Shown here: piece by piece, positions 8,068-17,006 of the stretch | Position numbering within the stretch: the stretch's first letter is position 1 | Layout of the letters: every line of letters starts with the position of its first letter | Source: Flammeovirgaceae bacterium UBA2338 | GTDB taxonomy: Bacteria > Bacteroidota > Bacteroidia > Cytophagales > Cyclobacteriaceae | Length of the DNA stretch: 33,782 nucleotides | Direction of reading: 5' to 3' | NCBI GenBank assembly: GCA_002344795.1 | Contig: DDUM01000046.1 | Location: 7,026-40,807, forward strand | The notes under the pieces: model-generated | What the model was told of the DNA's origin: nothing | Databases searched by the model: none | The model's input: only the letters and a program-made list of their open reading frames with translations | Program-made: the position numbers and the translations under genes

Positions 8068-8643
8068 ATGGAGTTTTTTAAATATAAAAACAAGCTAAAA
8101 CCAGCGAAGGGAAAGTTACTGGTATCGGAGCCTTACCTTCCAGACCCTAATTTTGAGCGCAGTATTGTGTTATTGTGTGATCATAATGAGGGTGGGTCGT
8201 TTGGCTTTGTATTGAACAAACCATCTGTTGTGGCATTAGGAGATGTGATGCCAGACCTGGAAACATTCAATTCAGTTTTGTTTGTAGGGGGGCCAGTGCA
8301 GCAGGATACTTTGCACTACCTGCATCGATGTGAAGAATTATCAGGTGCCACTCAAATAACGGATGACGTATATTGGGGGGGAGATTTTGATAACCTGAAA
8401 TTTCTTATAGGATCGAGACAGATTAAACAAAGTGATATTAAATTTTTTTTGGGATACAGTGGTTGGTCTGAAGGACAGTTGGATACAGAGCTAGAAGCCG
8501 ATTCCTGGATTGTAAATGATAAATTTAGCAGTGAATTAATATTTGAAACCGATCCAAAAGAGATGTGGAAGAAGTCACTCGAGAGTATGGGTGGGCGCTT
8601 CTCCATTTATTCTAATTATCCTGAGGATCCCAGGATGAATTGA
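8068..8643 (+). CDS. YqgE/AlgH family protein (UPF0301)
   Basis: A conserved cytoplasmic protein of uncertain biochemical role; AlgH of Pseudomonas was linked genetically to alginate regulation. Family features: GKLLVSEPYLPDPNFERSI near the N-terminus, GFVLNKP, LFVGGPVQQDTLHYLH, and FLGYSGWSEGQLDTELEADSWIV in the C-terminal half. At 191 residues it has the usual length. ATG 8068 is preferred over the in-frame TTG at 8056. It is followed after 42 nt by the DUF349 gene on the same strand, so the two may share a transcript. Confidence 0.93.
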   Translation: MEFFKYKNKLKPAKGKLLVSEPYLPDPNFERSIVLLCDHNEGGSFGFVLNKPSVVALGDVMPDLETFNSVLFVGGPVQQDTLHYLHRCEELSGATQITDDVYWGGDFDNLKFLIGSRQIKQSDIKFFLGYSGWSEGQLDTELEADSWIVNDKFSSELIFETDPKEMWKKSLESMGGRFSIYSNYPEDPRMN

Positions 8644-8685
8644 TTCATTCAATTCAAAAATTTTGACGTTATTGTAGAAGATTGA

Positions 8686-10575
8686 ATGAAATTCATGGAA
8701 AACGAAATGGATTTGCACACGGAGCAGAAAAATAATTCTGAAGAGGTAACTCAAGAGCAGCAAAATGATGAAAACTCATCCCGCAAAGGACGTGATTCTT
8801 CATTAATTTCAGAAAATGATCTGAATATTGATGACAATCACATCGAAGAACAGGATGATGACAGTAACATTGACTACTCTGATTTTTCAAAAGAGCAACT
8901 TGCATCAGTTGTAAAGGAGCTAACTCATGAGACTAATTTTAGTCGGGTGGATGGCATCATCAAGGAGGTAAGGCCTTTGTTTAATAAGATACGCAACAAA
9001 GAGAAAGCGGCAGCTCTGGAAAAATTCATAGCAGAAGGAGGAGTTAAGGACGACTTTGACTACAGAGGAGATACCACAGATCATGACTTTGATGCAACTG
9101 TAAAACTACTTAGAGACAAAAAGAATAAGTACTTCAAGGAACAAGAGGAGCAAAAGAATGAGAATCTTGCAAAGAAGAATGCTTTGCTTGAAAAGTTAAG
9201 GTCTTTGGCAGATGGCGAAGATACCGAGAACAGTTTTGCGGAGTTCAAGCAACTACAAAGGGAATGGAAAAGCATTGGTCACGTTCCTAATTCACATGCT
9301 CGTAACCTTTGGGCAAACTATACTGCACTTTTAGATTTATACTATGATCAACGCAGTATCTATTTTGAACTAAAGGAACTGGACAGAAAAAAGAACCTGG
9401 AGTACAAATGGGAGTTATGTGAACGTGCGGAGAAGCTGGCTGAGGAGGAATCGATTAAGGTTGCAGTGAAAGAGCTGAATGATCTCCATGAAGAGTTTAA
9501 GCATACCGGGCCTGTACCTCGTGAAGAGAAGGATAACGTTTGGAATCGTTTTAAAGCTGCCTCTGATGCTGTCTATGCCAGGCGCGATACACACATGGCT
9601 GAGCTTCATGAAACCTTCAAGAAAAATCTTGAAGTGAAGCGACTTCTTATTGAAGAGCTTAAAGTACTTGTGCAATTTGATAGCGATAGGATAAAGGAAT
9701 GGAATAACAAGACCAAAGAAGTTCTTGCATTACAAAAGAGATGGGAAGCAGTTGGTCCTGTGCCCAGAACGCAGACGAAGGAAACTAACCGTTTGTTCTG
9801 GTCTACATTCAAAACTTTCTTTGGAAACAAAAGTGGCTTTTTCAAAAAGTTGGACGGAGACAGGGAGAAGAATTTGGAGTTGAAGCAAGAGCTGGTTGAT
9901 AAAGCAAATGCAATTAAAGACAGTACCGATTGGGTGAATGCCTCAGAGGAATTGAAGCGACTTCAGGAACAATGGAAGGGGATTGGGCCTGTTCCAGAGA
10001 AACAAAGAGATAAGATTTATAAGGAGTTCAAAACTGCCTGCGATGAATTTTTTGAGAAGCGCAGAGAACAGTATGGTAAGCAGGATGAAGAACAAGGCGA
10101 GAATCTTAAGCGGAAAAAAGAGCTGTGTGATTTATTAGAGAAGCATACGGCCGAAAAATCAGGTACCCATGAGATACTCCATGAGACCGTTGAAAAATTC
10201 AATGCTATAGGTTTTGTTCCCAGAAAAGCCATTAAATCAATTAAGGCCAGGTTTGACAAAGCAGTCGCTGCATTTATTGCCGGATTACCAGAAGTGGGTG
10301 AGGAGGAAAAGGATCGATTGGCGATGGAAGTACAGTTGGTAGGACTGAAGAACAGCCCCCAGGGGGAGCGCAAAATTCATCATAAGGAACAATCCATAAG
10401 GACACAAATTCATAAAGCTGAGAATGATATCGCCATTCTGAGAAACAACATGGAGTTTTTTGGAAGGTCTAAAAATGCGGAAAAGCTTAAGAGTGAATTT
10501 GCTGAAAAACTAGAAGTGGCGGCCAACCATTTGAATGACCTTAAAAAACAGATGAAATTGCTAAAAACTGTCTAA
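8686..10575 (+). CDS. DUF349 repeat protein (five repeats)
   Basis: A conserved protein of unknown function. An acidic, low-complexity N-terminus (about residues 1-75, rich in Glu, Asp, Asn and Gln) precedes a long, highly charged helical region. Five DUF349 units are visible from their W/F-x-x-x-G-x-VP cores: WKSIGHVP near 192, FKHTGPVP near 267, WEAVGPVP near 352, WKGIGPVP near 428 and FNAIGFVP near 505. Each is followed by a helix ending in a basic, aromatic-rich stretch. The last 80 residues look like coiled coil. ATG 8686 is used; 8695 is an alternative start. No signal peptide, so probably cytoplasmic. Confidence 0.9.
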   Translation: MKFMENEMDLHTEQKNNSEEVTQEQQNDENSSRKGRDSSLISENDLNIDDNHIEEQDDDSNIDYSDFSKEQLASVVKELTHETNFSRVDGIIKEVRPLFNKIRNKEKAAALEKFIAEGGVKDDFDYRGDTTDHDFDATVKLLRDKKNKYFKEQEEQKNENLAKKNALLEKLRSLADGEDTENSFAEFKQLQREWKSIGHVPNSHARNLWANYTALLDLYYDQRSIYFELKELDRKKNLEYKWELCERAEKLAEEESIKVAVKELNDLHEEFKHTGPVPREEKDNVWNRFKAASDAVYARRDTHMAELHETFKKNLEVKRLLIEELKVLVQFDSDRIKEWNNKTKEVLALQKRWEAVGPVPRTQTKETNRLFWSTFKTFFGNKSGFFKKLDGDREKNLELKQELVDKANAIKDSTDWVNASEELKRLQEQWKGIGPVPEKQRDKIYKEFKTACDEFFEKRREQYGKQDEEQGENLKRKKELCDLLEKHTAEKSGTHEILHETVEKFNAIGFVPRKAIKSIKARFDKAVAAFIAGLPEVGEEEKDRLAMEVQLVGLKNSPQGERKIHHKEQSIRTQIHKAENDIAILRNNMEFFGRSKNAEKLKSEFAEKLEVAANHLNDLKKQMKLLKTV

Positions 10576-10582
10576 GAAGGGG

Positions 10583-10613
10583 TTTGGATTAGTCCCCACT
10601 TCCTTTATTTTTG
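10583..10613 (+). promoter_or_regulatory. Bacteroidota-type promoter for tRNA-Thr
   Basis: TTTG (10583-10586), a 19-nt spacer, then TATTTTTG (10606-10613) gives a perfect TAnnTTTG -7 element with canonical spacing. Transcription would start near 10620, about 68 nt before the tRNA. The same bases overlap a weak hairpin (GAAG...CTTC, 10576-10602, then T-rich) that may end the DUF349 transcript. Confidence 0.7.
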
Positions 10614-10687
10614 CACATCATTTTTGAAACCTTTCAATCTCAAAATTGACTAATCATCAATTAGAGAAGGGAAGGTAAAAATTGTAA

Positions 10688-10760
<73 letters not shown>

Positions 10761-11556
10761 CTTCTTAGTTCGTTTTTTAGGATACTGCTTAAAATCAAGG
10801 TTTTGAAGTAGCATGGAACTGTAAAACATGCTACTCCAAAACTGTTACTGCACTAAAATCATCTATTTTTTGGTTGTCCCATTTACCATTATTTGGGAGC
10901 AAAGGGAGTGTTATAAATCACATATTGCCATCTCAAAGAGCTATATCAGATTTTGGACAAAATCATCAAAGAGCTCCTAAAACCCAAAATTTTATTAGGA
11001 AAAATTGATTACAACATTGAAGTCATTCCCCATTTATTGAAACGAATTGAACTAGTGTTCTGTTAAGTTGAAATTGATGGGTAATGTCTTTTGAGTCTTA
11101 CTATGCCTGGTCGTTTGTGAACTGGTAACTAATCGTACCCTTTTTGCTAGTAGGCACATTTCATCTGCTACGCAGCTTTTGGTAGGTTTGATTAGATGAC
11201 CGCCCTTTCCATCACCCCCTTATTAGAAAAACTTCTACTTTACCCTCTATATTGCCCTTTCACCTAATTTTAGATACCCTACTTATTTCTGTTCTTTATC
11301 CTCTTATCTGGTGAAAATTCGCCCTATTCCGTCAAGTTTAGTTAATTCAAAAAATAATTAATGAATGCTTGGTTAAAGGAATAACGAAAATCGATATATT
11401 AGTTTAGGAAGGAAACCTGAGAGGAATTGAGAGGAAAAATTAGTTTTTCAGATTTCCATACTTTCAAGTTTTAGAAGAGGCCTTGGTTACATTGTCTGGT
11501 AAAATGAGAATAAACATCAGGAATAGATGATCTAGAATAGATAATGCTATCGCTCA
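10761..11556. other. 796-nt gene-poor stretch after tRNA-Thr
   Basis: No convincing gene. It holds a 43-nt palindrome (10800-10842) and a 49-codon open stretch (10917-11066, +) that lacks a start codon but reads like a protein tail (HLKELYQILDKIIKELL...). A second stop-poor stretch of about 50 codons lies opposite 11050-11200. The rest is AT-rich and stop-dense. The leader and promoter of the 11557 operon must lie in its last part, but I could not find a clean TAnnTTTG pair. The picture is of decayed DNA beside a tRNA gene. Confidence 0.55.
10800..10842. repeat. Long palindrome downstream of tRNA-Thr
   Basis: GTTTTG (10800-10805) pairs with CAAAAC (10837-10842), and AGTAGCATG (10807-10815) pairs with CATGCTACT (10827-10835), with a single A/C mismatch between them: 15 of 16 positions paired around an 11-nt loop. 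No T tract follows on the + strand, so it is not a standard terminator. Confidence 0.6.
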
Positions 11557-12312
11557 ATGGATAGTACTCAATTTATATTAGTGCCTTATACTTTTAAGCA
11601 TATTCTGAGAATAGGCTTACTGCTTTTTTTACTTCCAAACTACATTTTTTCACAGAAAATAGAGAACCTCAAAACTGAGGCTCTCGGAGATAATATTGTT
11701 ATTACGTATGATATTCAAGGCGGTGATCCTGGTGATTTTTTCAATATTACTATATATAGTTCCCACAATAATTTCAATTCTCCGATAACTAAAGTCTCCG
11801 GAGATGTTGGGGTAAACCTTAAAGAGGGAAAGGGCAAACGTATTCAGTGGGAAGCCAAATCCGAGCTGGGTAATTATAAGGGTTCCCTTACCATAGAGAT
11901 TGAAGTTAAAGTGGTGGCTCCGCTCTCCCTTAAAACACAACTGGCACATGTAAAGCGAGGTAAAGCGATTCAGCTGGTTTGGCGTGGTGGAGATCAAAAC
12001 CAAAAAATAAAGATAGAATTATTGAAAGATGGCAATGTTGAAGGTACCATTGGGACAATAGCAAACAGTGGCGCTTATACCTGGAGTGTTCCGGCCAAGC
12101 AGAAGACCGGGAAGGATTATATGTTGAGATTAAATGGCGGCAAAGAAACAACCACTAGTTTGGCCTTTGCTGTACATCCTAAAGTACCCGGATGGATAAA
12201 GTTTGGAATACCAGTTGCTTTAGGGACTGTGGCAGTATTATTTATTCCAAAATCCAGTGAGGGTTCCGAGACGCCCTCTAAACTAATAGGCCCCCCAGAT
12301 ATCTTGAATTAG
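11557..12312 (+). CDS. Exported Ig-like (Kre9/KNH-type) protein with C-terminal membrane anchor
   Basis: The role is unknown. A hydrophobic signal segment at about residues 16-32 ends in YIFSQ, a likely cleavage site. Two beta-rich domains follow: about 35-115 (NIVITYDIQGGDPGDFFNIT, SGDVGVNLKEGKGKRIQWEA), a pattern seen in Bacteroidota envelope proteins; and about 125-200 (RGKAIQLVWRGG, GTIANSGAYTWSVP, GKDYMLRL), resembling the Kre9/KNH N-terminal Ig-like fold. A membrane segment at about 214-232 (WIKFGIPVALGTVAVLFIP) comes before a short polar tail. It is the first gene of a tight three-gene set, 20 nt before the propeller gene, so it probably acts at the envelope with the two products encoded downstream. 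Domain naming rests on pattern only. Confidence 0.7.
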   Translation: MDSTQFILVPYTFKHILRIGLLLFLLPNYIFSQKIENLKTEALGDNIVITYDIQGGDPGDFFNITIYSSHNNFNSPITKVSGDVGVNLKEGKGKRIQWEAKSELGNYKGSLTIEIEVKVVAPLSLKTQLAHVKRGKAIQLVWRGGDQNQKIKIELLKDGNVEGTIGTIANSGAYTWSVPAKQKTGKDYMLRLNGGKETTTSLAFAVHPKVPGWIKFGIPVALGTVAVLFIPKSSEGSETPSKLIGPPDILN

Positions 12313-12332
12313 AAGAATAAAATGAGGTTAAT

Positions 12333-15300
12333 ATGAAAATCCTTATTGTAGACATGGGATTACAATCAGTAAGGAGTCGCGCTCCGATTCTGCTGTTCTA
12401 TTTAATCTTATTTTCACAGCAAACTTGGGCACAATGGGTTGAAAGAAATAATGGTCTTTATTTTGGAGGAACGATTCAAGATATAGCTGTGTATGGACTT
12501 TCCCGATATGTTGCGACCGATGGAGCTGGTGTATACAAATCTGTTAACAATGGAGCTACTTGGGTTGAGGCTAATAGTGGTTTAACACATCTCAATGTTA
12601 AATCAGTCGTAATCTCGGGGGGTAGTATTTATGCTGGAACTAGCGGAGGCGGAGTTTTTCTTTCAAATGACAATGGTTCTACCTGGGTTCCTGTGAATAA
12701 TGGGCTGGCCAACCTATACATTAATTCTCTCTTTATTTATGGTAGCACCATTCTGGCAGGCACAGGAGGTGGCGGAATTTTTCTCTCAACAGATGGTGGT
12801 GATAACTGGATTGAAGGAAATTTGGGGTTGACAAATAATTTTGTTACTTCCTTTTCTTCAAACGGTTTCGGGATTTTTGCAGGTACGGGTCAAGGGATTT
12901 TTGTGTCTGTGGATTATGGTGTTAGCTGGACTCAGGTAAATAACGGTTTAACAAATCTATACGTTAGCTCGCTTGCAACTTCTGGTGGTTATATTTTTGC
13001 TGGGACCAATGGTGGTGGAGTTTTTGAATCTACTGATAATGGAGCCAACTGGAATATTGTAAATGGAGGTTTGACGAATCTGTCGGTTTATAAACTTGCT
13101 ATTAATAGTTCCGGTAAAATTTTTGCTGGGACATTCGGAGGCGGAGTTTTTTTGTCCACAGATAACGGAGCAATATGGAACCAGGTCAATAATGGCTTGA
13201 ATCCAAATGTTAGTTCACTAGCTATCATCAATAGTAGCAGTGTTATGGCTGGAACTTTTGGAGCGGGAGTTTTTTTATCAACAGATAATGGGACAAACTG
13301 GAGTGAAACAAATTACGGAATTAGGAATATTAATATAAGAGCAGTTGTTAAAAATGGCTCAGATTTTTTTGCGGGGACACAGGCGGGTGGTATTTACCTT
13401 TCACAGGATGGGGGTGACACATGGACAGCCAAAAATAATGGATTGACAGATTCTTTTGTATACACTATTGTTATTAACGGCACTAATATCTTTGCAGGAA
13501 CAGGTTCAAGTGGTGTTTTTATTTCAACGGATTACGGTGACAGTTGGACAGCCAAAAATAATGGTTTGACTAATCTTTCAATTCTTTGTTTGGCCTTAAA
13601 CGGTGGTACTCTACTTGCAGGAACTTCTGGAGGAGGGATTTTTACATCAACTGACAATGGTGCGAATTGGAATCCGATAAATAATGGGATTACAAATCTA
13701 ACTATAAGAAAAATAGTAGTGAATGGTGTGGATATTTTTGTTGCAACACATGCTGGAGGAGTATTCCACTCCAATAACAATGGCCTCAGTTGGACCGCGG
13801 TGAACAATGGCCTACCTTCCTTATCAATTCGCTCTTTGGTTTTCAAGGGAACTGACTTGTTTGCCGGCACAGTTAACTTTGGAGTCTTTAAATCCAGCAA
13901 TAAGGGAGGAAGCTGGGCGGCTGTGAATTCTGGGCTAAACACTTCAGCATTTCTTTATGGTCTTGAAGCTAGTGGTAGTAATCTGTTTGCAGGTGGAGCC
14001 TATGGCGGAGACGGAAATATTTATCAATCTAAGGATAATGGGGTCAATTGGATTGAAATTGGTGATAATTTGCTCCATCCAGATGTCAATGATTTTGAAA
14101 CAAATGGGAATATACTATATGCTGCAACAGCAGGAAGAGGTATTTGGGCCAAGGTATTTGATCCTGCGGCACAACCTACCAGTCTCACATTTTCAAATGT
14201 GAAAGCAACTTCCCTAACCGGAAATTTTGTGGCTGCCACAGATAATCCAGATGGATATCTTGTGCTTTTCTCAGCCAATGCTTCACCCAATTTTATTCCC
14301 GTGGATGGCGTAGAGTATAGCTATCATGAAGAAGTTGGTACGGTATCAGGGAACAAAATTTATAATGTAGGGCAGGGAAATTCAACGAGTTTTAATTTGG
14401 TTGACTTATCTCCTGGTGAGACTTTATATTTTAAAATCTACCCATATAATGGAAGTGGATCGTTGATTAAGTATCTGACCTCAGCTCCACTTGAGGCAAA
14501 TATAACTACACCAACCGATGTGACACCGCCAGAAGTAGTTTCCAATGCTACTCCCACTAAAATTGCTCCTAACATTGACATTCCTTTGTCGGCAAATTTT
14601 GTAGATGTTGGTTCTGGAATTACATCAGCTAAAATTTATTATCGACCCATTGCTGGCATCTCGCCTAATAATTTTATTGAGGCAACACTGACACCTCCGA
14701 GTTCTGGATCAACATTTACTGGATTAATACCAGCCTCCGCAGTGACGGAGCTTGGTGTTGAATACAAGTTTTTCTTGACGGATGTTGCTGGTAATGATAA
14801 TTCCAGTAATCAAACACTATACACAACCAGAATATTGTTTGAGCAGAGTACCTCACAAACATTAATCATACCTTATACCGATCCGGGTATTGAACAATCC
14901 AATTACAGAATCATTGCATTTCCAATTGATTTGGATAGTAAATCAGTTAATAATGTTTTTAATGATACCTTCGGACCCTATGACCCAACACAGTACACAT
15001 TATACCGATGGGAGGGAGGACCAAATTATGTTGAACTAAGTGGAAATTCTCAATTTGAACTTGGTAAGGGCTACTGGTACCTGACACCCATTTCTACTCC
15101 AGTGCCCATTGGATCTGGCACTACCGCAGATGTTACTACTAACAGCCCCTTTAAAATGACTTTGAAACCTGGGTGGAACCAGATTGGCAACCCTTATAAT
15201 TTTGATATTTCATGGATGGATATTCTAAACGCAAATCCTGCCAACGTGGCCAATCTGGGTAGTAATAGTAAGGTCAGGGTATTCAGGGGTGTGGTTAGTG

Positions 15301-16148
15301 ATGTAGATGAATTACAAAAATTCGAAGGAGGATTTGTTAAGAATACGAGTACATCAGACATCTTAATTAATATTCCAGTTGCAAAAAATGGATCCATCAA
15401 TGGAAGAAAGAGACAAACTGATGAGAGGTTAATTAATTCTCTTGATAAACCTGATTGGGAAATTATGTTTAAACTCTCTTCAGATAAAATTGAATACGAC
15501 TTAGGAGGGTTGGGAATGAACACAGAGGCTTCTTTGGGTTTTGATTCCTATGATGATTTTAATATGCCACGGTTCTTTGAATATCTTGAACTTAAATATC
15601 CTAAAGAACGTGTTGGGATGACTTACACTAAGGATGTCGTTCCTCCTTCTGAAAATTATGTGTGGACTTTTAATGTAGAATCAAATATTAAGTCAAAAAA
15701 TATTTCCATTCAATGGGATAATTCATACTTCAGAACCAGAAAGGAAATTTATTTGCTAGATGTTATGGAACATCGAATTATTAATATGAGTGAGCAGAAT
15801 TATTATAGTTTCAGTTTCTCACCCTCCAGGGAATTTAAAGTAGTTTATGGGAATCATGATTTTGTCACCAACGAACTTGTGCCTAATAGACTAGTGCTGC
15901 ATGATCCCTATCCAAATCCTTTTAACGAAAGTATTTCAATAGAGTATGCAATTCCCAGGGACTTCAGTCAGCATGCAGAAATTCAAATTTATAATATCCT
16001 TGGTGAAAAGGTATTTTCAACTATTATTAAAGAAATTGAAGGAATAGGCAAGCAAACATGGGATGCTAGTAAATTTTCTACTGGCTTATATATTGTCAAA
16101 TTGAAATATGGAAATCAAGTTGAAACCAAAAAGCTTTTGAAGCGATAA
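12333..16148 (+). CDS. Large secreted beta-propeller protein with T9SS C-terminal sorting domain
   Basis: The 1271-residue product carries a signal segment (about 18-34, ending TWAQ). About 14 tandem units of roughly 41 residues follow (about 35-610), with the pattern GLTNLxVxSLxxxGxxIFAGT, then GGGVFLSTDNGxxW: Asp-box repeats that could form two seven-bladed propellers. Next come an Fn3-like domain (about 612-725), an Ig-like domain starting VTPPEVVSNATP, a region with GWNQIGNPYNF, and the T9SS sorting domain in the last 80 residues (DPYPNPFNESISIEY, IYNILGEKV, STGLYIVKLKYG). It should cross the outer membrane through T9SS and be surface-attached or released. An alternative start is ATG 12354. 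The caspase gene begins 3 nt after the stop, implying coupled translation. Confidence 0.88.
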   Translation: MKILIVDMGLQSVRSRAPILLFYLILFSQQTWAQWVERNNGLYFGGTIQDIAVYGLSRYVATDGAGVYKSVNNGATWVEANSGLTHLNVKSVVISGGSIYAGTSGGGVFLSNDNGSTWVPVNNGLANLYINSLFIYGSTILAGTGGGGIFLSTDGGDNWIEGNLGLTNNFVTSFSSNGFGIFAGTGQGIFVSVDYGVSWTQVNNGLTNLYVSSLATSGGYIFAGTNGGGVFESTDNGANWNIVNGGLTNLSVYKLAINSSGKIFAGTFGGGVFLSTDNGAIWNQVNNGLNPNVSSLAIINSSSVMAGTFGAGVFLSTDNGTNWSETNYGIRNINIRAVVKNGSDFFAGTQAGGIYLSQDGGDTWTAKNNGLTDSFVYTIVINGTNIFAGTGSSGVFISTDYGDSWTAKNNGLTNLSILCLALNGGTLLAGTSGGGIFTSTDNGANWNPINNGITNLTIRKIVVNGVDIFVATHAGGVFHSNNNGLSWTAVNNGLPSLSIRSLVFKGTDLFAGTVNFGVFKSSNKGGSWAAVNSGLNTSAFLYGLEASGSNLFAGGAYGGDGNIYQSKDNGVNWIEIGDNLLHPDVNDFETNGNILYAATAGRGIWAKVFDPAAQPTSLTFSNVKATSLTGNFVAATDNPDGYLVLFSANASPNFIPVDGVEYSYHEEVGTVSGNKIYNVGQGNSTSFNLVDLSPGETLYFKIYPYNGSGSLIKYLTSAPLEANITTPTDVTPPEVVSNATPTKIAPNIDIPLSANFVDVGSGITSAKIYYRPIAGISPNNFIEATLTPPSSGSTFTGLIPASAVTELGVEYKFFLTDVAGNDNSSNQTLYTTRILFEQSTSQTLIIPYTDPGIEQSNYRIIAFPIDLDSKSVNNVFNDTFGPYDPTQYTLYRWEGGPNYVELSGNSQFELGKGYWYLTPISTPVPIGSGTTADVTTNSPFKMTLKPGWNQIGNPYNFDISWMDILNANPANVANLGSNSKVRVFRGVVSDVDELQKFEGGFVKNTSTSDILINIPVAKNGSINGRKRQTDERLINSLDKPDWEIMFKLSSDKIEYDLGGLGMNTEASLGFDSYDDFNMPRFFEYLELKYPKERVGMTYTKDVVPPSENYVWTFNVESNIKSKNISIQWDNSYFRTRKEIYLLDVMEHRIINMSEQNYYSFSFSPSREFKVVYGNHDFVTNELVPNRLVLHDPYPNPFNESISIEYAIPRDFSQHAEIQIYNILGEKVFSTIIKEIEGIGKQTWDASKFSTGLYIVKLKYGNQVETKKLLKR
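13422..13564 (+). repeat. Near-identical DNA at two adjacent propeller blades
   Basis: The 20-mer TGGACAGCCAAAAATAATGG occurs exactly at 13422-13441 and 13545-13564. The 123-nt period (41 codons) equals one propeller blade. The exact match within a mostly diverged repeat array points to recent blade duplication or gene conversion. Confidence 0.8.
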
Positions 16149-16151
16149 ATC

Positions 16152-17006
16152 ATGAAATATATCTCTATCCTTTCTCTTTTCTTTATAGTTACCTGTTCGT
16201 TTGGTCAAACTATAAGAGAAAGAACCAATCCAGTTAATGTTGATTATTCAAATCAAATGAATCAAGAGGCACCTGTTAAAAGTAGCCGCAAGTACAGAGC
16301 TCTTATTATGGGTGTTTCAAAATATAAATATGAGGATGCAAGACTTCAATCACTAGATCGGCCTGCAAACGATGCACAGGAAATTTATAATTTACTTACG
16401 CAGTATTATACTTTTGAATCAGAGGATGTAATATTATTAAAGGATCCAACACGTTCTGAAATCATTGATGCTTTTGATAAAATATCGAGAGTTACAACAG
16501 ACAAAGACAATCTTCTCGTTTTTTATGCAGGTCATGGATATTGGGACAAACAAAGAGAATTGGGATATTGGCTTCCCTCAGATGCGAAGCGAGAAAGCAG
16601 GAGTGACTGGATTTCAAATAGTGATGTAAAGGACAACCTAGCTATCTCATCAATAAAATCTAAGCACACTCTGTTAATAACTGATGCCTGTTTTGGAGGT
16701 AGCATTTTCAAAAGCAGAGCGATGACCACAGATAGGATGTTGCAAATTAATGAGCTTTACAGAGAACCTAGCAGAAAAGCCATGACCAGCGGAAATCTTA
16801 GTGAAGTTCCTGACAAGAGTATATTTCTGCAGCTATTGATCAATAAATTGAGGGATAATGAGGACGATTATCTACCGGCACTAACATTATACACCAGAAT
16901 TTATGAGCCCATCATAAATAACTCAAGTACCCACCCTGTTTACGGAATTATTCAAGGCGCAGGTGATGGAGGAGGAGACTTCATATTTGAACGTAGAAAG
17001 AATTGA
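16152..17006 (+). CDS. Exported caspase-family (C14, metacaspase-like) peptidase
   Basis: A cysteine peptidase of the caspase fold. A signal peptide (about 1-19, ending SFGQ) suggests export, which is unusual next to cytoplasmic metacaspases. The fold begins at about residue 48 (RALIMGVSKYKY). The catalytic His is His128 in VFYAGHGYW and the nucleophile is Cys180 in LLITDACFGG. Asp74 in RPANDAQ is a possible substrate-pocket residue (inference). The C-terminal part (PDKSIFLQLLINKL, DYLPALTLYTRI) matches bacterial caspase-like proteins. The whole 284 residues are the peptidase domain; no p-loop or repeat domain is attached. It is the third gene of the module, 3 nt after the propeller gene. The substrate is unknown. 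Confidence 0.88.
   Translation: MKYISILSLFFIVTCSFGQTIRERTNPVNVDYSNQMNQEAPVKSSRKYRALIMGVSKYKYEDARLQSLDRPANDAQEIYNLLTQYYTFESEDVILLKDPTRSEIIDAFDKISRVTTDKDNLLVFYAGHGYWDKQRELGYWLPSDAKRESRSDWISNSDVKDNLAISSIKSKHTLLITDACFGGSIFKSRAMTTDRMLQINELYREPSRKAMTSGNLSEVPDKSIFLQLLINKLRDNEDDYLPALTLYTRIYEPIINNSSTHPVYGIIQGAGDGGGDFIFERRKN

Noticed and set aside
10017..10373. 118-codon minus-strand frame inside the DUF349 gene
   Set aside because: Antisense shadow of a Glu/Lys-rich coding sequence, which yields Ser/Phe/Leu-rich frames without stops.
13532..13942. 136-codon minus-strand frame inside the propeller gene
   Set aside because: It repeats with the period of the propeller blades (PLF..VQL.P), as expected for the antisense of a repeat array; not an independent gene.
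16152..16210. Lipoprotein signal in the caspase-like protein (IVTC)
   Set aside because: Thr at -1 does not fit the lipobox (Gly/Ala/Ser expected). A standard signal peptide ending SFGQ explains the N-terminus better.
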